Below, one piece after another: positions 8,740-15,239 of a stretch of 28,060 nt of DNA (positions are counted from its first letter, which is position 1; the number at the start of each line of letters is the position of its first letter). The position numbers and the translations under genes are program-made. A model generated the notes under the pieces. That model was not told the DNA's origin. It saw only the letters and a list, made by a program, of their open reading frames with translations, and ran no database searches. Origin of the DNA: a virus; the IMG/VR virus record IMGVR_UViG_3300028844_003317, positions 1 through 28,060 of that record. One strand, written 5' to 3'.

Positions 8740-10347
8740 TTAAAATACCGTACTGTTGAAATAATCATCGTCATCATCGTCTTCAAACTGTATAAATGTA
8801 CCATCTTCACTCTCTATGTAGGTAGTTGGTGTCTCTTCACTAGGTGCAAAAGGCTCAAGCTCTGTTAACATAGAGAACGTATCAGCTACATCATCGTGCT
8901 TAGACTTAAATCCTTTTTTAGTGACGTACTTCAGTTCTTCAAGACATTCTACCATGTACTTAGAACCTTGCATCTCTTTAGGAAGCATCAGTTTCTTAGA
9001 CCTTATCACCGGAAGAAACAACATGAATCTTGAGATCTTCTTGGCAATTGGTCTAATACCTTCTTTATTGCTGTCGAAACCTTTAGCTAGGTTAAAGTAA
9101 ACACGCTTAGATATCATTTCAGCCTTGATCCAAGCAATGAATCCACCTTGCTGACCACTAGCTTCTACACCTACTTCTAGAGGCTTGTACATAGACACAT
9201 ACCTGAACAAATCTGCCAGAGTTTTATCTAGTAGCTGCTGTGCAATCATACCGTCTACCAGTAACCAATCTCCGTTATTACTATAAGCCCATACTGAAAT
9301 TACAGAGTAGTCTGAAGTACTTGTGTCACTGGTTGCAAAATCGGTAGTTATGTAGAAGTTATAACTGCTTTTGTTCTTTAGAACTTCTTCTCTACTGTAC
9401 CATACTAGGTCATCGTCATTAACTAGTCTGTCTTCATCACTTGTTATTCTCAACATCAACTCCTGATCGAATGCTGGTAACTCACCACTTTCTTTAAGGC
9501 TGTAGTACTCGTGTCTTACGAATGAGTATGGAAATCTATCTTCCCAAGCACCACGAAATTCTTCTTCTGAACACGGAAACTTTTCACACAGTGGGTATAT
9601 TTTAGTGTTCCAAGAGGTAGACTCAGTAGCACCATATAATGGGTCTTGCTTGTTGAACGGTGTACCTGTCCAATTCATCATACGCTTCTTAGGGTGTAAA
9701 CACTGCCTTGCAGCACGGTATAAAACTTTCTTTATATCCTCAACGATAGTAGCTGACTCAGCATTCTTATCAGACATTAAATCATCTAGACCTAACCAAG
9801 TAGGACGTTTGCCATATTTCTTAAATCCACGAACACCTGTATTAGCACCAAAACCTTTTACGAAAAATCTTTTACCGTCAACGTTCTCAAATTCCCATTC
9901 TGAGTCAATGAACTTAGTCCAAGGCACATACTTTTGAAGAAAGTCAGAATGCTCCCAACGATACTGCAAGTTTTGACGCATAGACTTTATACCATTGTCT
10001 ATTGTGTCAGCCACATACATTGCTACATCAACGTCACCAAATCCGTCTATCTCACCGTACACTGCAATATATAAAAACATATACTCATGTATTACAGATG
10101 TTTTAGCACCACCACGAAAGCATACGAATAAGTTCTGTCTAGACTCAGTTAGTGTATCCAACATGTCATAATGAAACACTGGTGAAGTATTCTCCTCACC
10201 TAATGACCCATTCACAAGCTTTATAAAAGCTATAAATTTTAATGCGAATCTAGTAGGTACATAACCTTCAGAAAATCTAGAGTAGTCAATATGTTTTAAC
10301 TGCTCCTCTAAGTCCATCTTAGATTCTTTAGTTATAGTAGTAGCCAC
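8740..10347 (-). CDS. terL: Terminase large subunit (packaging ATPase-nuclease)
   Basis: The motor that pumps DNA through the portal and cuts concatemers. The ATPase domain shows Walker A as CFRGGAKTS (about residues 77-85) and Walker B as WLGLDDLM (about 184-190), followed by the coupling-type NWTGTPF. The RNase H-like nuclease has its acidic residues in ITTDFATSDTSTSDYS, EVGVEASGQQ and KHDDVADTF. Length (about 535) fits N4 gp68. The start is uncertain. GTG at 10347 overlaps the upstream stop as TAGTG, like other junctions here, and is suitably spaced from GGGGAG. GTG at 10359 sits too close to that site, and ATG at 10317 has a weaker one. The C-terminus is strongly acidic (DDDDDD). Confidence 0.93.
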   Translation of the reverse strand: MATTITKESKMDLEEQLKHIDYSRFSEGYVPTRFALKFIAFIKLVNGSLGEENTSPVFHYDMLDTLTESRQNLFVCFRGGAKTSVIHEYMFLYIAVYGEIDGFGDVDVAMYVADTIDNGIKSMRQNLQYRWEHSDFLQKYVPWTKFIDSEWEFENVDGKRFFVKGFGANTGVRGFKKYGKRPTWLGLDDLMSDKNAESATIVEDIKKVLYRAARQCLHPKKRMMNWTGTPFNKQDPLYGATESTSWNTKIYPLCEKFPCSEEEFRGAWEDRFPYSFVRHEYYSLKESGELPAFDQELMLRITSDEDRLVNDDDLVWYSREEVLKNKSSYNFYITTDFATSDTSTSDYSVISVWAYSNNGDWLLVDGMIAQQLLDKTLADLFRYVSMYKPLEVGVEASGQQGGFIAWIKAEMISKRVYFNLAKGFDSNKEGIRPIAKKISRFMLFLPVIRSKKLMLPKEMQGSKYMVECLEELKYVTKKGFKSKHDDVADTFSMLTELEPFAPSEETPTTYIESEDGTFIQFEDDDDDDYFNSTVF

Positions 10348-11204
10348 TAGAAAGTCCACTCCCCAGGTTTAATAGATTCTGTATTCTGCACAACTTTTAC
10401 CGGTTCAGGTGATAGGGTAGGTTCTTCCTTATCTAGCGTAATATCCTCAAATTCACCATCTTCAGGAAAATCTTCATCATCGTAAGCAGTCTCATCTTCA
10501 TCAACTACTTTATTGACTATCTTAGCCTCAATAATGCTTTTTATAGGTATACCAGCTTGTATGCTTTGTTGTTCTCTAACTACCAGACGCTCTGTAGCTT
10601 CCTGTAGTGATGCTATTGCAGACTTAGCACCATCTTCAACTTGGATACTGATAACGTTCTCTTCAAGTGGTTTAAGTTCTTTAATAAGTACTTCACTTGC
10701 TTTCTGTCTAACAAACTCAGACTTACCGTGACGCATTATGTCTGCTTGTTCTAATATCGCTTCATGAAGAAGATGCCTGTGAATTAACTGTACAGGAATT
10801 GTAGCTACTTTGCGTATTTCGTTAACTAGAGCTGTAGCATTGTACCTTGAAGCTTCACCTGTAATATCCTTCTTTTCTTGTCCTCTATCTACACGAGCTT
10901 TGAACCTTTCAGGGAATACTGTTATGTAAGAGTCAGTTATGCTATTACCAGCTTCCATTAGAGAGAAGAACTTAACTGCAGACATATAACCCTTAGAGGT
11001 ATACTTACTATTGCTGCTCAGTATGTTTAAGTGATCTCTATACGTATCAAGAAATTCTTCACCGTAGTCAGGGTCTTCAGCCAACTTAGCAAGTTCTTCT
11101 ACAGTGTCATCACTTATCATGTTGCGTTGTTTAGTACTTAGCTGAGATCGAAGAACGTCTATACTTAGCTTAGGGTTTGTTGCTTTGCTTATTTCTGTTG
11201 TCAT
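10347..11204 (-). CDS. Putative terminase small subunit / packaging partner
   Basis: A 285-residue, largely helical protein immediately upstream of the large terminase and coupled to it. Residues 1-180 are a series of charged helices (for example DDTVEELAKLAEDPDYGEEFLDTYRDH). The last 70 residues are very acidic and low-complexity (DEDETAYDDEDFPEDGEFEDI). The position matches N4 gp69, and small terminases commonly sit here and recognise packaging sites. I see no clear helix-turn-helix, so the assignment rests on location, size and helical content. An alternative is a DNA-packaging accessory protein. Confidence 0.55.
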   Translation of the reverse strand: MTTEISKATNPKLSIDVLRSQLSTKQRNMISDDTVEELAKLAEDPDYGEEFLDTYRDHLNILSSNSKYTSKGYMSAVKFFSLMEAGNSITDSYITVFPERFKARVDRGQEKKDITGEASRYNATALVNEIRKVATIPVQLIHRHLLHEAILEQADIMRHGKSEFVRQKASEVLIKELKPLEENVISIQVEDGAKSAIASLQEATERLVVREQQSIQAGIPIKSIIEAKIVNKVVDEDETAYDDEDFPEDGEFEDITLDKEEPTLSPEPVKVVQNTESIKPGEWTF

Positions 11205-11213
11205 CGTGTTAAC

Positions 11214-11687
11214 CTAAAAAGGAACGTCTTCATCAAAACCACCACTATCAACAGTTGATGGCATTCTTGTAATTATGTATTCGTAGTCTACGCTGTCTAT
11301 GGAGGTACCCTTTAACAGTATACTGTAATCGAAGTTCTTAACGTAGGATATTACTTCATCTACGTCTATATTGCTAAACATCTCCTGTGCACCATCTACT
11401 TTTTTATCTGGTACCCATTTAAACTCTTTAAGCAGACTATGTAGATGTTTCTCTAGCAGTAAAGGAACACCAGTCTCATAGTCCATTCTACATCTAGTAT
11501 GTGGAACATACCGATACTTCATGAACCAAGATCTAAGTATCTCCATCATCCTGTCTGCAGATCGTGGTGAGTGAGTCATACCTATTTTGTATATGACATC
11601 ACCACTCTGTAAGGTTATCTCAAGAACGTAAACTCTACCATTACTGGCAGAGTGTTTTAGTGCTTTCGAATTCCTTTTAGCAAACAT
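11214..11687 (-). CDS. GIY-YIG-like (T5orf172/MUG113-type) protein
   Basis: A 157-residue protein whose N-terminal half fits the T5orf172/MUG113 branch of the GIY-YIG superfamily. GRVYVLEI (about 17-24) and VIYKIGMT (about 31-38) correspond to the two strands carrying GIY and YIG, followed by a helix with Arg in SPRSADRMMEILRSW. A conserved Glu is expected later; LLEKHLHSLL is the candidate. This branch is often found in phage and is only sometimes an active nuclease. The C-terminus ends acidic with a hydrophobic tip (DEDVPF). Its ATG overlaps the stop of the Tad2-like gene by one base (TAATG) and it is nine bases from the small terminase gene. A role in DNA processing is inference. Confidence 0.65.
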   Translation of the reverse strand: MFAKRNSKALKHSASNGRVYVLEITLQSGDVIYKIGMTHSPRSADRMMEILRSWFMKYRYVPHTRCRMDYETGVPLLLEKHLHSLLKEFKWVPDKKVDGAQEMFSNIDVDEVISYVKNFDYSILLKGTSIDSVDYEYIITRMPSTVDSGGFDEDVPF

Positions 11688-12385
11688 TAGTTTTTGTTTA
11701 TATTAAGATGGTAGATTCGTCGGCCTAAAGTTGATAGGTATGAGTTCATATCACCTAACTGCTGGTGCAAGTACAGTTGTTGAGTGTTATCTATACCAGA
11801 AAACTTTTCACTGTGCGTGAATGCTGTCAGTTTATCGACTTTATCTTGCAATGTACTTTCTTCTTCTTTCAGTCTGTCTTCGAAAGTGGCTTCTTCATAG
11901 ATACACCAATCTTCAGCTAAAGCATCACCACAACTTGGAGACCATGTCGCTATAGTACCTTTAGCAGTTCTAATGGCTAGGTATCCATCGTAAGGAACCA
12001 TATCGTCAGGGAACATACCGCTAACAGGAGAATTAGGGTTCTGTGCAGCAAAGTAAGAATTTGGCTGTACAAGATACACAAACATGTCTGCTCCATTCCA
12101 GCCTTTACGTGAAACTTTTAAACCATTCTTAACTAGAACTATCGCATCACCTAGAGACATGCTACCAGATGTTTTAAACCCCTCATAAAACACGTTAGTA
12201 GGTACCCAGGATATGTAACCAATCTCACCTTCTACGTTAGTTTCGCTGCTGTTAAGGTCTTGTATGAGAAATCCACTATCACTACCATTCTCATCTGAAG
12301 GAAGCTCCCAGCCACGAAATTCATTGTACTCAGACCTTGTCATAGGCTTTGACGATACTGCTTTACTTACTACAGCTAAACTCAT
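11687..12385 (-). CDS. Three-part phage protein with central Tad2-like (DUF2829) domain
   Basis: A 232-residue protein with three segments. Residues about 10-75 (MTRSEYNEFRGWELPSDENG, then GYISWVPTNVFYEGF) match an N-terminal module often seen before DUF2829 in phages. Residues about 76-164 match DUF2829, now also called Tad2-like: MSLGDAIVLVKNGLKVSRKG, the RKGWNGADMFVYLV core, then YLAIRTAKGTIATWSPS and LAEDWCIYEE. Tad2 proteins bind the cyclic-ADPR-type signal of Thoeris defence and so block it. Residues about 170-232 form a helical tail common to phage proteins of this group. The ATG at 12385 has GGAGA seven bases upstream and overlaps the previous stop as ATGA, so the longer frame from 12415 is rejected. 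Anti-defence activity is inferred, not shown; the middle of the domain has a longer insertion than minimal Tad2. Confidence 0.8.
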   Translation of the reverse strand: MSLAVVSKAVSSKPMTRSEYNEFRGWELPSDENGSDSGFLIQDLNSSETNVEGEIGYISWVPTNVFYEGFKTSGSMSLGDAIVLVKNGLKVSRKGWNGADMFVYLVQPNSYFAAQNPNSPVSGMFPDDMVPYDGYLAIRTAKGTIATWSPSCGDALAEDWCIYEEATFEDRLKEEESTLQDKVDKLTAFTHSEKFSGIDNTQQLYLHQQLGDMNSYLSTLGRRIYHLNINKN

Positions 12386-12720
12386 TTGCAATTCTCCATT
12401 TCGGCTAAGTGGCACTTAAGGCGATAACCTTCAAGCTTATACAGTTCATCTTTTGCAGAGTTAAGACATTTAGCTTTACCATATTTAACACCTAACTCAG
12501 CGTTAAAGTTAGCTGGGTCTGCACAGGCCATTACTTCAGTGCACAAACTAAAACCGTTACGATCGAATGCAGTCACTATGGTAGAAGTTGTACCTTCAGG
12601 TTGGCTGATATGGAAAGTTACATCTAGCAATAACTCTTCTATTGCTTCAGGAGTCACACGAGGAGCAGTTAGTTCTAGTTTACCGATGTCTGCTTCCATG
12701 TCGTTATCGTATTCTTTCAT
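12382..12720 (-). CDS. N4 gp49 / Sf6 gp66 family protein
   Basis: A 112-residue protein. The signature of the N4 gp49/phage Sf6 gene 66 family is clear in the C-terminal half: FSLCTEVMACADPANFNAEL, then GVKYGKAKCLNSAKDEL and LYKLEGYRLKCHL (about 57-105). Family members are small cytoplasmic phage proteins of unknown function. The ATG at 12720 is preceded by AAAGGA at good spacing; a longer frame from 12783 has no ribosome site and crosses an inverted repeat, so I reject it. The stop overlaps the next ATG (ATGA), coupling it to the Tad2-like gene. The N4 family link supports the phage assignment. Confidence 0.85.
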   Translation of the reverse strand: MKEYDNDMEADIGKLELTAPRVTPEAIEELLLDVTFHISQPEGTTSTIVTAFDRNGFSLCTEVMACADPANFNAELGVKYGKAKCLNSAKDELYKLEGYRLKCHLAEMENCK

Positions 12721-12758
12721 GTTAAATCCTTTAGTAAGGTTATTTAAAAATATGATGC

Positions 12759-12790
12759 TACAGTATGAAATTTTCTTAGTCAATACTGTA
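12759..12790. repeat. Inverted repeat upstream of gp49-like gene
   Basis: TACAGTAT (12759-12766) and its perfect inverted copy ATACTGTA (12783-12790) are separated by 16 bases. They lie in the 116-base gap between the RepL-like gene and the gp49-like gene, about 40 bases upstream of the latter's start on the minus strand. The half-site spacing of 24 bases suits either a dimeric operator or an mRNA stem-loop. Confidence 0.5.
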
Positions 12791-12836
12791 ACATTTCCTC
12801 AAACTGGTACGTAAATCTAGGGGTTACTGAGGGTGG

Positions 12837-13232
12837 TTAGTTCTCTTCCCATTGTCTGAATAGTACGGCACCTTTGTTTTGATTTCCGTGTCTCAGTAAA
12901 CTAGGGGATAACATGTACACACCATTATGTACTTTCTTTAACAAATCCTTTTTATATAGTTTTTGAAACAGTGTCGATACTGTAGGAACTGTGGTGTTGC
13001 ATTCTTTAGCTATAACAGCAAAAGTACCTATAATCCTGTTGTTAGAATCTTTGTTACTAATCAACCAAGCTAATATTGTGCTGGTAGCTGTACCAGTAAC
13101 ACCAATATACTCAGCTAATACTTTAGCATATGCTCTTTCCCAGTACGCCTTAGGTATCATTTCAATGAACATATCGACTGGCACTGCTTCACCAGTACGG
13201 TTGTTTACCATTGTGTAAGTATCTTCAGTCAC
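12837..13232 (-). CDS. RepL-like winged-helix replication/regulatory protein
   Basis: A protein of about 131 residues with the outline of the RepL family (replication proteins of small plasmids, also found scattered in phage). It has an N-terminal NRTGEAVPVDMFIEMIPK, helices KVLAEYIGVTGTATSTILAW, then a winged helix with NRIIGTFAVIAKECNTTVPT (recognition helix VSTLFQKLYKKDLLKKV) and the wing NGVYMLSPSLLRHG. Such proteins bind DNA at an origin or operator. The start is uncertain. No ATG precedes 13211, yet the conserved NRTGE segment follows it almost at once, so GTG at 13232 is chosen; it also overlaps the end of the upstream 58-residue gene. In this phage it could act as a transcription regulator instead. 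Confidence 0.6.
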   Translation of the reverse strand: MTEDTYTMVNNRTGEAVPVDMFIEMIPKAYWERAYAKVLAEYIGVTGTATSTILAWLISNKDSNNRIIGTFAVIAKECNTTVPTVSTLFQKLYKKDLLKKVHNGVYMLSPSLLRHGNQNKGAVLFRQWEEN

Positions 13233-13401
13233 TTTCTTTAACCATTGATTCGTAGTTAGCCATAGTAACCATACATTCTGCAATCACCTTGGCATTGTGT
13301 ACCAGTACTGTAGCATACTCCTCCTTATCAGTTATTTCAGCTCTTGATATAAAGCTGTTTACAATACGTTTTGCGTTATCTACATCGAATTCTGTTTTCA
13401 T
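13225..13401 (-). CDS. Small hypothetical protein upstream of RepL-like gene
   Basis: A 58-residue frame starting MKTEFDVDNAKRIVNSFISR with ATG at 13401 and AAAGGG nine bases upstream, ending TGA at 13227-13225. It is probably helical throughout and acidic at its end (YESMVKESD). It overlaps the start of the RepL-like gene by a few bases in another frame, the coupling pattern used all along this arm. No family is recognised. It could be a partner or regulator of the RepL-like protein, but nothing in the sequence proves that. Confidence 0.65.
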   Translation of the reverse strand: MKTEFDVDNAKRIVNSFISRAEITDKEEYATVLVHNAKVIAECMVTMANYESMVKESD

Positions 13402-13597
13402 ACTACAATACCCTTTAGTGTTTATTTAAATATCATTTTAGCAGTTATGTAACCTAATTGCTAATTACTTATGTAGTTACTAAAATAGAATTTTAATAAA
13501 CTCTTATTTATACAAATATTCTTTAGTAAAAACTAATGAATATTATAGTGTTTAAAAAAGTACTTACTGCTAAATCAATAACTTAGAAATAGTTCCT

Positions 13598-13987
13598 TTA
13601 TATATCTGTTGGGTTTGAGAGCCGCTTACGATCGTTACGGTATAATTCCTCCTTAAATTTCACCAATTGGTCTGAAGTAAGTACACCACATACAGCTGAA
13701 TAATCTTTACCATCAGCTAAGTCTATACCAGTAACATAGCTACCTTGTAGTTCGTCAAAAACAACTGTCTTCACTTCTGTGCCTATAACCTTACCGTCAT
13801 CTTCCATCACACTACATTCATCTCCTTCAGTGCGATTCTCTATGTAATCAGCTATAGCCGATCTAATCTCATTCTTAGCACTACCTCTAATCGGTGTCCT
13901 TAACTCACTAATCTGTTCTTTACAGACATCACAGTCTTTGGCCTTGTGTCTTTTATCTTGCCTAAAAGTTTTATTGTACGGCTTCAT
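13598..13987 (-). CDS. Hypothetical protein, first gene of the leftward arm
   Basis: A 129-residue protein of unknown function. The N-terminus is strongly basic with Cys-x2-Cys (MKPYNKTFRQDKRHKAKDCD then VCKEQ), followed by an acidic middle and a basic end (ELYRNDRKRLSNP). Only one CxxC is seen, so a zinc finger is not certain. The ATG at 13987 has a strong GGAGAG ribosome site. It is the first gene left of the divergence point and so would be the first made from a leftward promoter in the AT-rich DNA at 13,990-14,050. About 196 bases of AT-rich non-coding DNA (13,402-13,597) separate it from the next gene, with no clear feature. Confidence 0.8.
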   Translation of the reverse strand: MKPYNKTFRQDKRHKAKDCDVCKEQISELRTPIRGSAKNEIRSAIADYIENRTEGDECSVMEDDGKVIGTEVKTVVFDELQGSYVTGIDLADGKDYSAVCGVLTSDQLVKFKEELYRNDRKRLSNPTDI

Positions 13988-14202
13988 AATTCTCTCCTTA
14001 AATTTTTTATATATAATATATTAAAATAATTTTTTAGTAAAACGTATAGTGTCAACCACGCTAGTACTAAAACTCTATTTTATAAAATGATTGGGGAAAA
14101 TTATAATGTAAGTTCTGGGGCAGTATATGTGTATGTAGCACATACTAACCGGGATACCCCCCTACACTTCGTATGGGACCCATTATAAAAGGAAATAAAA
14201 TC
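13988..14202. promoter_or_regulatory. Divergent intergenic promoter region
   Basis: The 215 bases between the leftward and rightward arms. The left part is very AT-rich with TATATATAATATATT near 14,010, a plausible leftward -10 zone. TATAAT is at 14,102-14,107, but its -35 region (TTTATA) is weak. The right part has three compact symmetric elements: GTATGT-AGC-ACATAC (14,131-14,145), GGG-ATA-CCC (14,151-14,159) and ATGGG-A-CCCAT (14,173-14,183). The last lies just before the AAAGGAA ribosome site of the first rightward gene. This is where early promoters would be expected. Confidence 0.65.
14131..14145. promoter_or_regulatory. Candidate hairpin promoter with three-base loop
   Basis: GTATGT-AGC-ACATAC is a perfect six-base-pair inverted repeat around a three-base loop. 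N4 virion RNA polymerase recognises hairpins with a 5-7 base-pair stem and three-base loop centred at -11 on the template strand, preferring a purine at the loop centre. Here the central purine (G) is on the plus strand, which fits leftward transcription better than rightward. The call is structural inference. Confidence 0.4.
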
Positions 14203-14640
14203 ATGTCTATTAAACAAATCGCATCAAACCTAGCAGCAGCATTCAACAACACAGCAACAGCAGCTTCAGAGTTAACGCTAGTCTCTTCAGAGATTGTGGC
14301 TGATTCAACTGGCTTCATTGCTAACAACGTTAAGGACTTCGTACCTGCGTGCAAGGAGGTGGTTCTGGCTGTACCTACTGCTACTGCTGTAGTCAGATCA
14401 CGTAATAACGGTACAACATTCGAAGAGGAAGAAGCTAAGCTTTACGCTTCTCTGCCTAGTTCAATGTCTGAAGGTGTTAAAGCTTCAGTTATAGCTTCTG
14501 CTAATACTATCATGGATTTATTCGAATCAATGGAAATGGAGATCGAAGAAGTTAACGCTATATCGAAGGAAATAGAGGGAGATGCAGCTATTCCTTCAAC
14601 TCAAACCAAATCAGTTAAGAAGTTTGCACCAAAGTCTTAA
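14203..14640 (+). CDS. Hypothetical early protein
   Basis: A 145-residue protein starting MSIKQIASNLAAAFNNTATA. The ATG at 14203 is chosen because AAAGGAA precedes it at the right spacing; an upstream in-frame ATG at 14173 lies inside a palindrome and lacks a ribosome site. The protein is Ala/Ser-rich and mostly helical, with an acidic helix at about 110-130 (FESMEMEIEEVNAISKE) and a basic C-terminus (KSVKKFAPKS). It is the first rightward gene, so probably an early-expressed host-interaction protein. No family is recognised. Confidence 0.8.
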   Translation: MSIKQIASNLAAAFNNTATAASELTLVSSEIVADSTGFIANNVKDFVPACKEVVLAVPTATAVVRSRNNGTTFEEEEAKLYASLPSSMSEGVKASVIASANTIMDLFESMEMEIEEVNAISKEIEGDAAIPSTQTKSVKKFAPKS

Positions 14641-14927
14641 TAAGCACGTTAAGCACAACCAGCAGGGGTATACATTCCGTATACCTCTATAACCATTAGA
14701 TCTACTAACCAGCTTAAGGAAATGTATCACTAAAACTCCACCAAATAACCCTACAAACGTCTCTAACACAGCGTTACAAAACCTTACTGCTACGTATACT
14801 AACGTAGTAACGTCTGTCTACTGATCTACTAAGTACGTATAAGTGGACAGGTATAATAATATATGCGCTTGGTTACTACATAAGTAGTAGCTATTAGCGT
14901 TACCAACTTAGTCAAAGGAATAATAAA
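14641..14927 (+). promoter_or_regulatory. Non-coding early leader with several hairpins
   Basis: There is no gene in these 287 bases. Structures seen: AGGGGTATAC-ATTCC-GTATACCTCT at 14,664-14,688 (ten pairs, one G:T); CTACGT-ATACTA-ACGTAG at 14,790-14,807, overlapping the alternative TACTA-ACG-TAGTA at 14,797-14,809 (five pairs, three-base loop, purine centre on the minus strand); and TACTAC-ATAA-GTAGTA at 14,874-14,889, nested in TTGGT/ACCAA. No strong U-run follows, so they read as promoter hairpins or mRNA structures rather than terminators. A ribosome site AAAGGAAT precedes the next gene at 14,928. Confidence 0.55.
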
Positions 14928-15179
14928 ATGAGTAGAATAATGAAGCACATAGAGTATGTATTGGCTACTAACGGTTGTAATACCTTAGTACAAGAACGTG
15001 AGTTCGATAGACTTACTGAACTACTGAATCAGCAATGTATTCAAGAGTTTGGTATGACTTTAGATGAACGTAACCTACTATTAGTAGCCGAACTAAGGGC
15101 TGAACGTCAGGCTCTTTGTGACCCTACAAATGATAGTTATGTATCAGTATGGTTATCTACTGATTCAGTAGATTATTAA
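14928..15179 (+). CDS. Small hypothetical early protein
   Basis: An 83-residue protein starting MSRIMKHIEYVLATNGCNTL, with AAAGGAAT well placed upstream of the ATG. It is predicted helical in the middle (QEREFDRLTELLNQQ and LDERNLLLVAELRAERQAL) with a short polar end. It sits between the hairpin-rich leader and a weak terminator just before the RNA polymerase gene, so it is probably an early product. No family is recognised. Confidence 0.75.
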   Translation: MSRIMKHIEYVLATNGCNTLVQEREFDRLTELLNQQCIQEFGMTLDERNLLLVAELRAERQALCDPTNDSYVSVWLSTDSVDY

Positions 15180-15200
15180 TACCTCAAATTTACATTAATT

Positions 15201-15221
15201 GCACAATAATGTGCTTGTTTT
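15201..15221 (+). terminator. Weak intrinsic terminator / attenuator before the RNA polymerase gene
   Basis: GCACA-ATAA-TGTGC followed by TTGTTTT: a five-base-pair stem, four-base loop and U-rich tail. It lies 22 bases after the 83-residue gene and about 19 before the RNA polymerase ATG, so it could attenuate readthrough into that gene. Confidence 0.55.
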
Positions 15222-15239
15222 AACATACGGAGAAATACA

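Noticed and set aside
7345-8759. Plus-strand open frames opposite the fibre and adaptor genes
   Set aside because: They mirror clear minus-strand genes, with no ribosome site or recognisable product.
12382-12783. Longer start for the gp49-like gene at 12,783
   Set aside because: No Shine-Dalgarno, and it runs through an inverted repeat; ATG at 12,720 has AAAGGA.
14102-14107. TATAAT as a host sigma70 -10 box
   Set aside because: The -35 position reads TTTATA and no better option is at 16-18 bases; kept only as a note in the intergenic entry.
14145-14354. Minus-strand 69-codon frame over the divergence point
   Set aside because: Antisense to the first rightward gene, no ribosome site, and covers the promoter hairpins.
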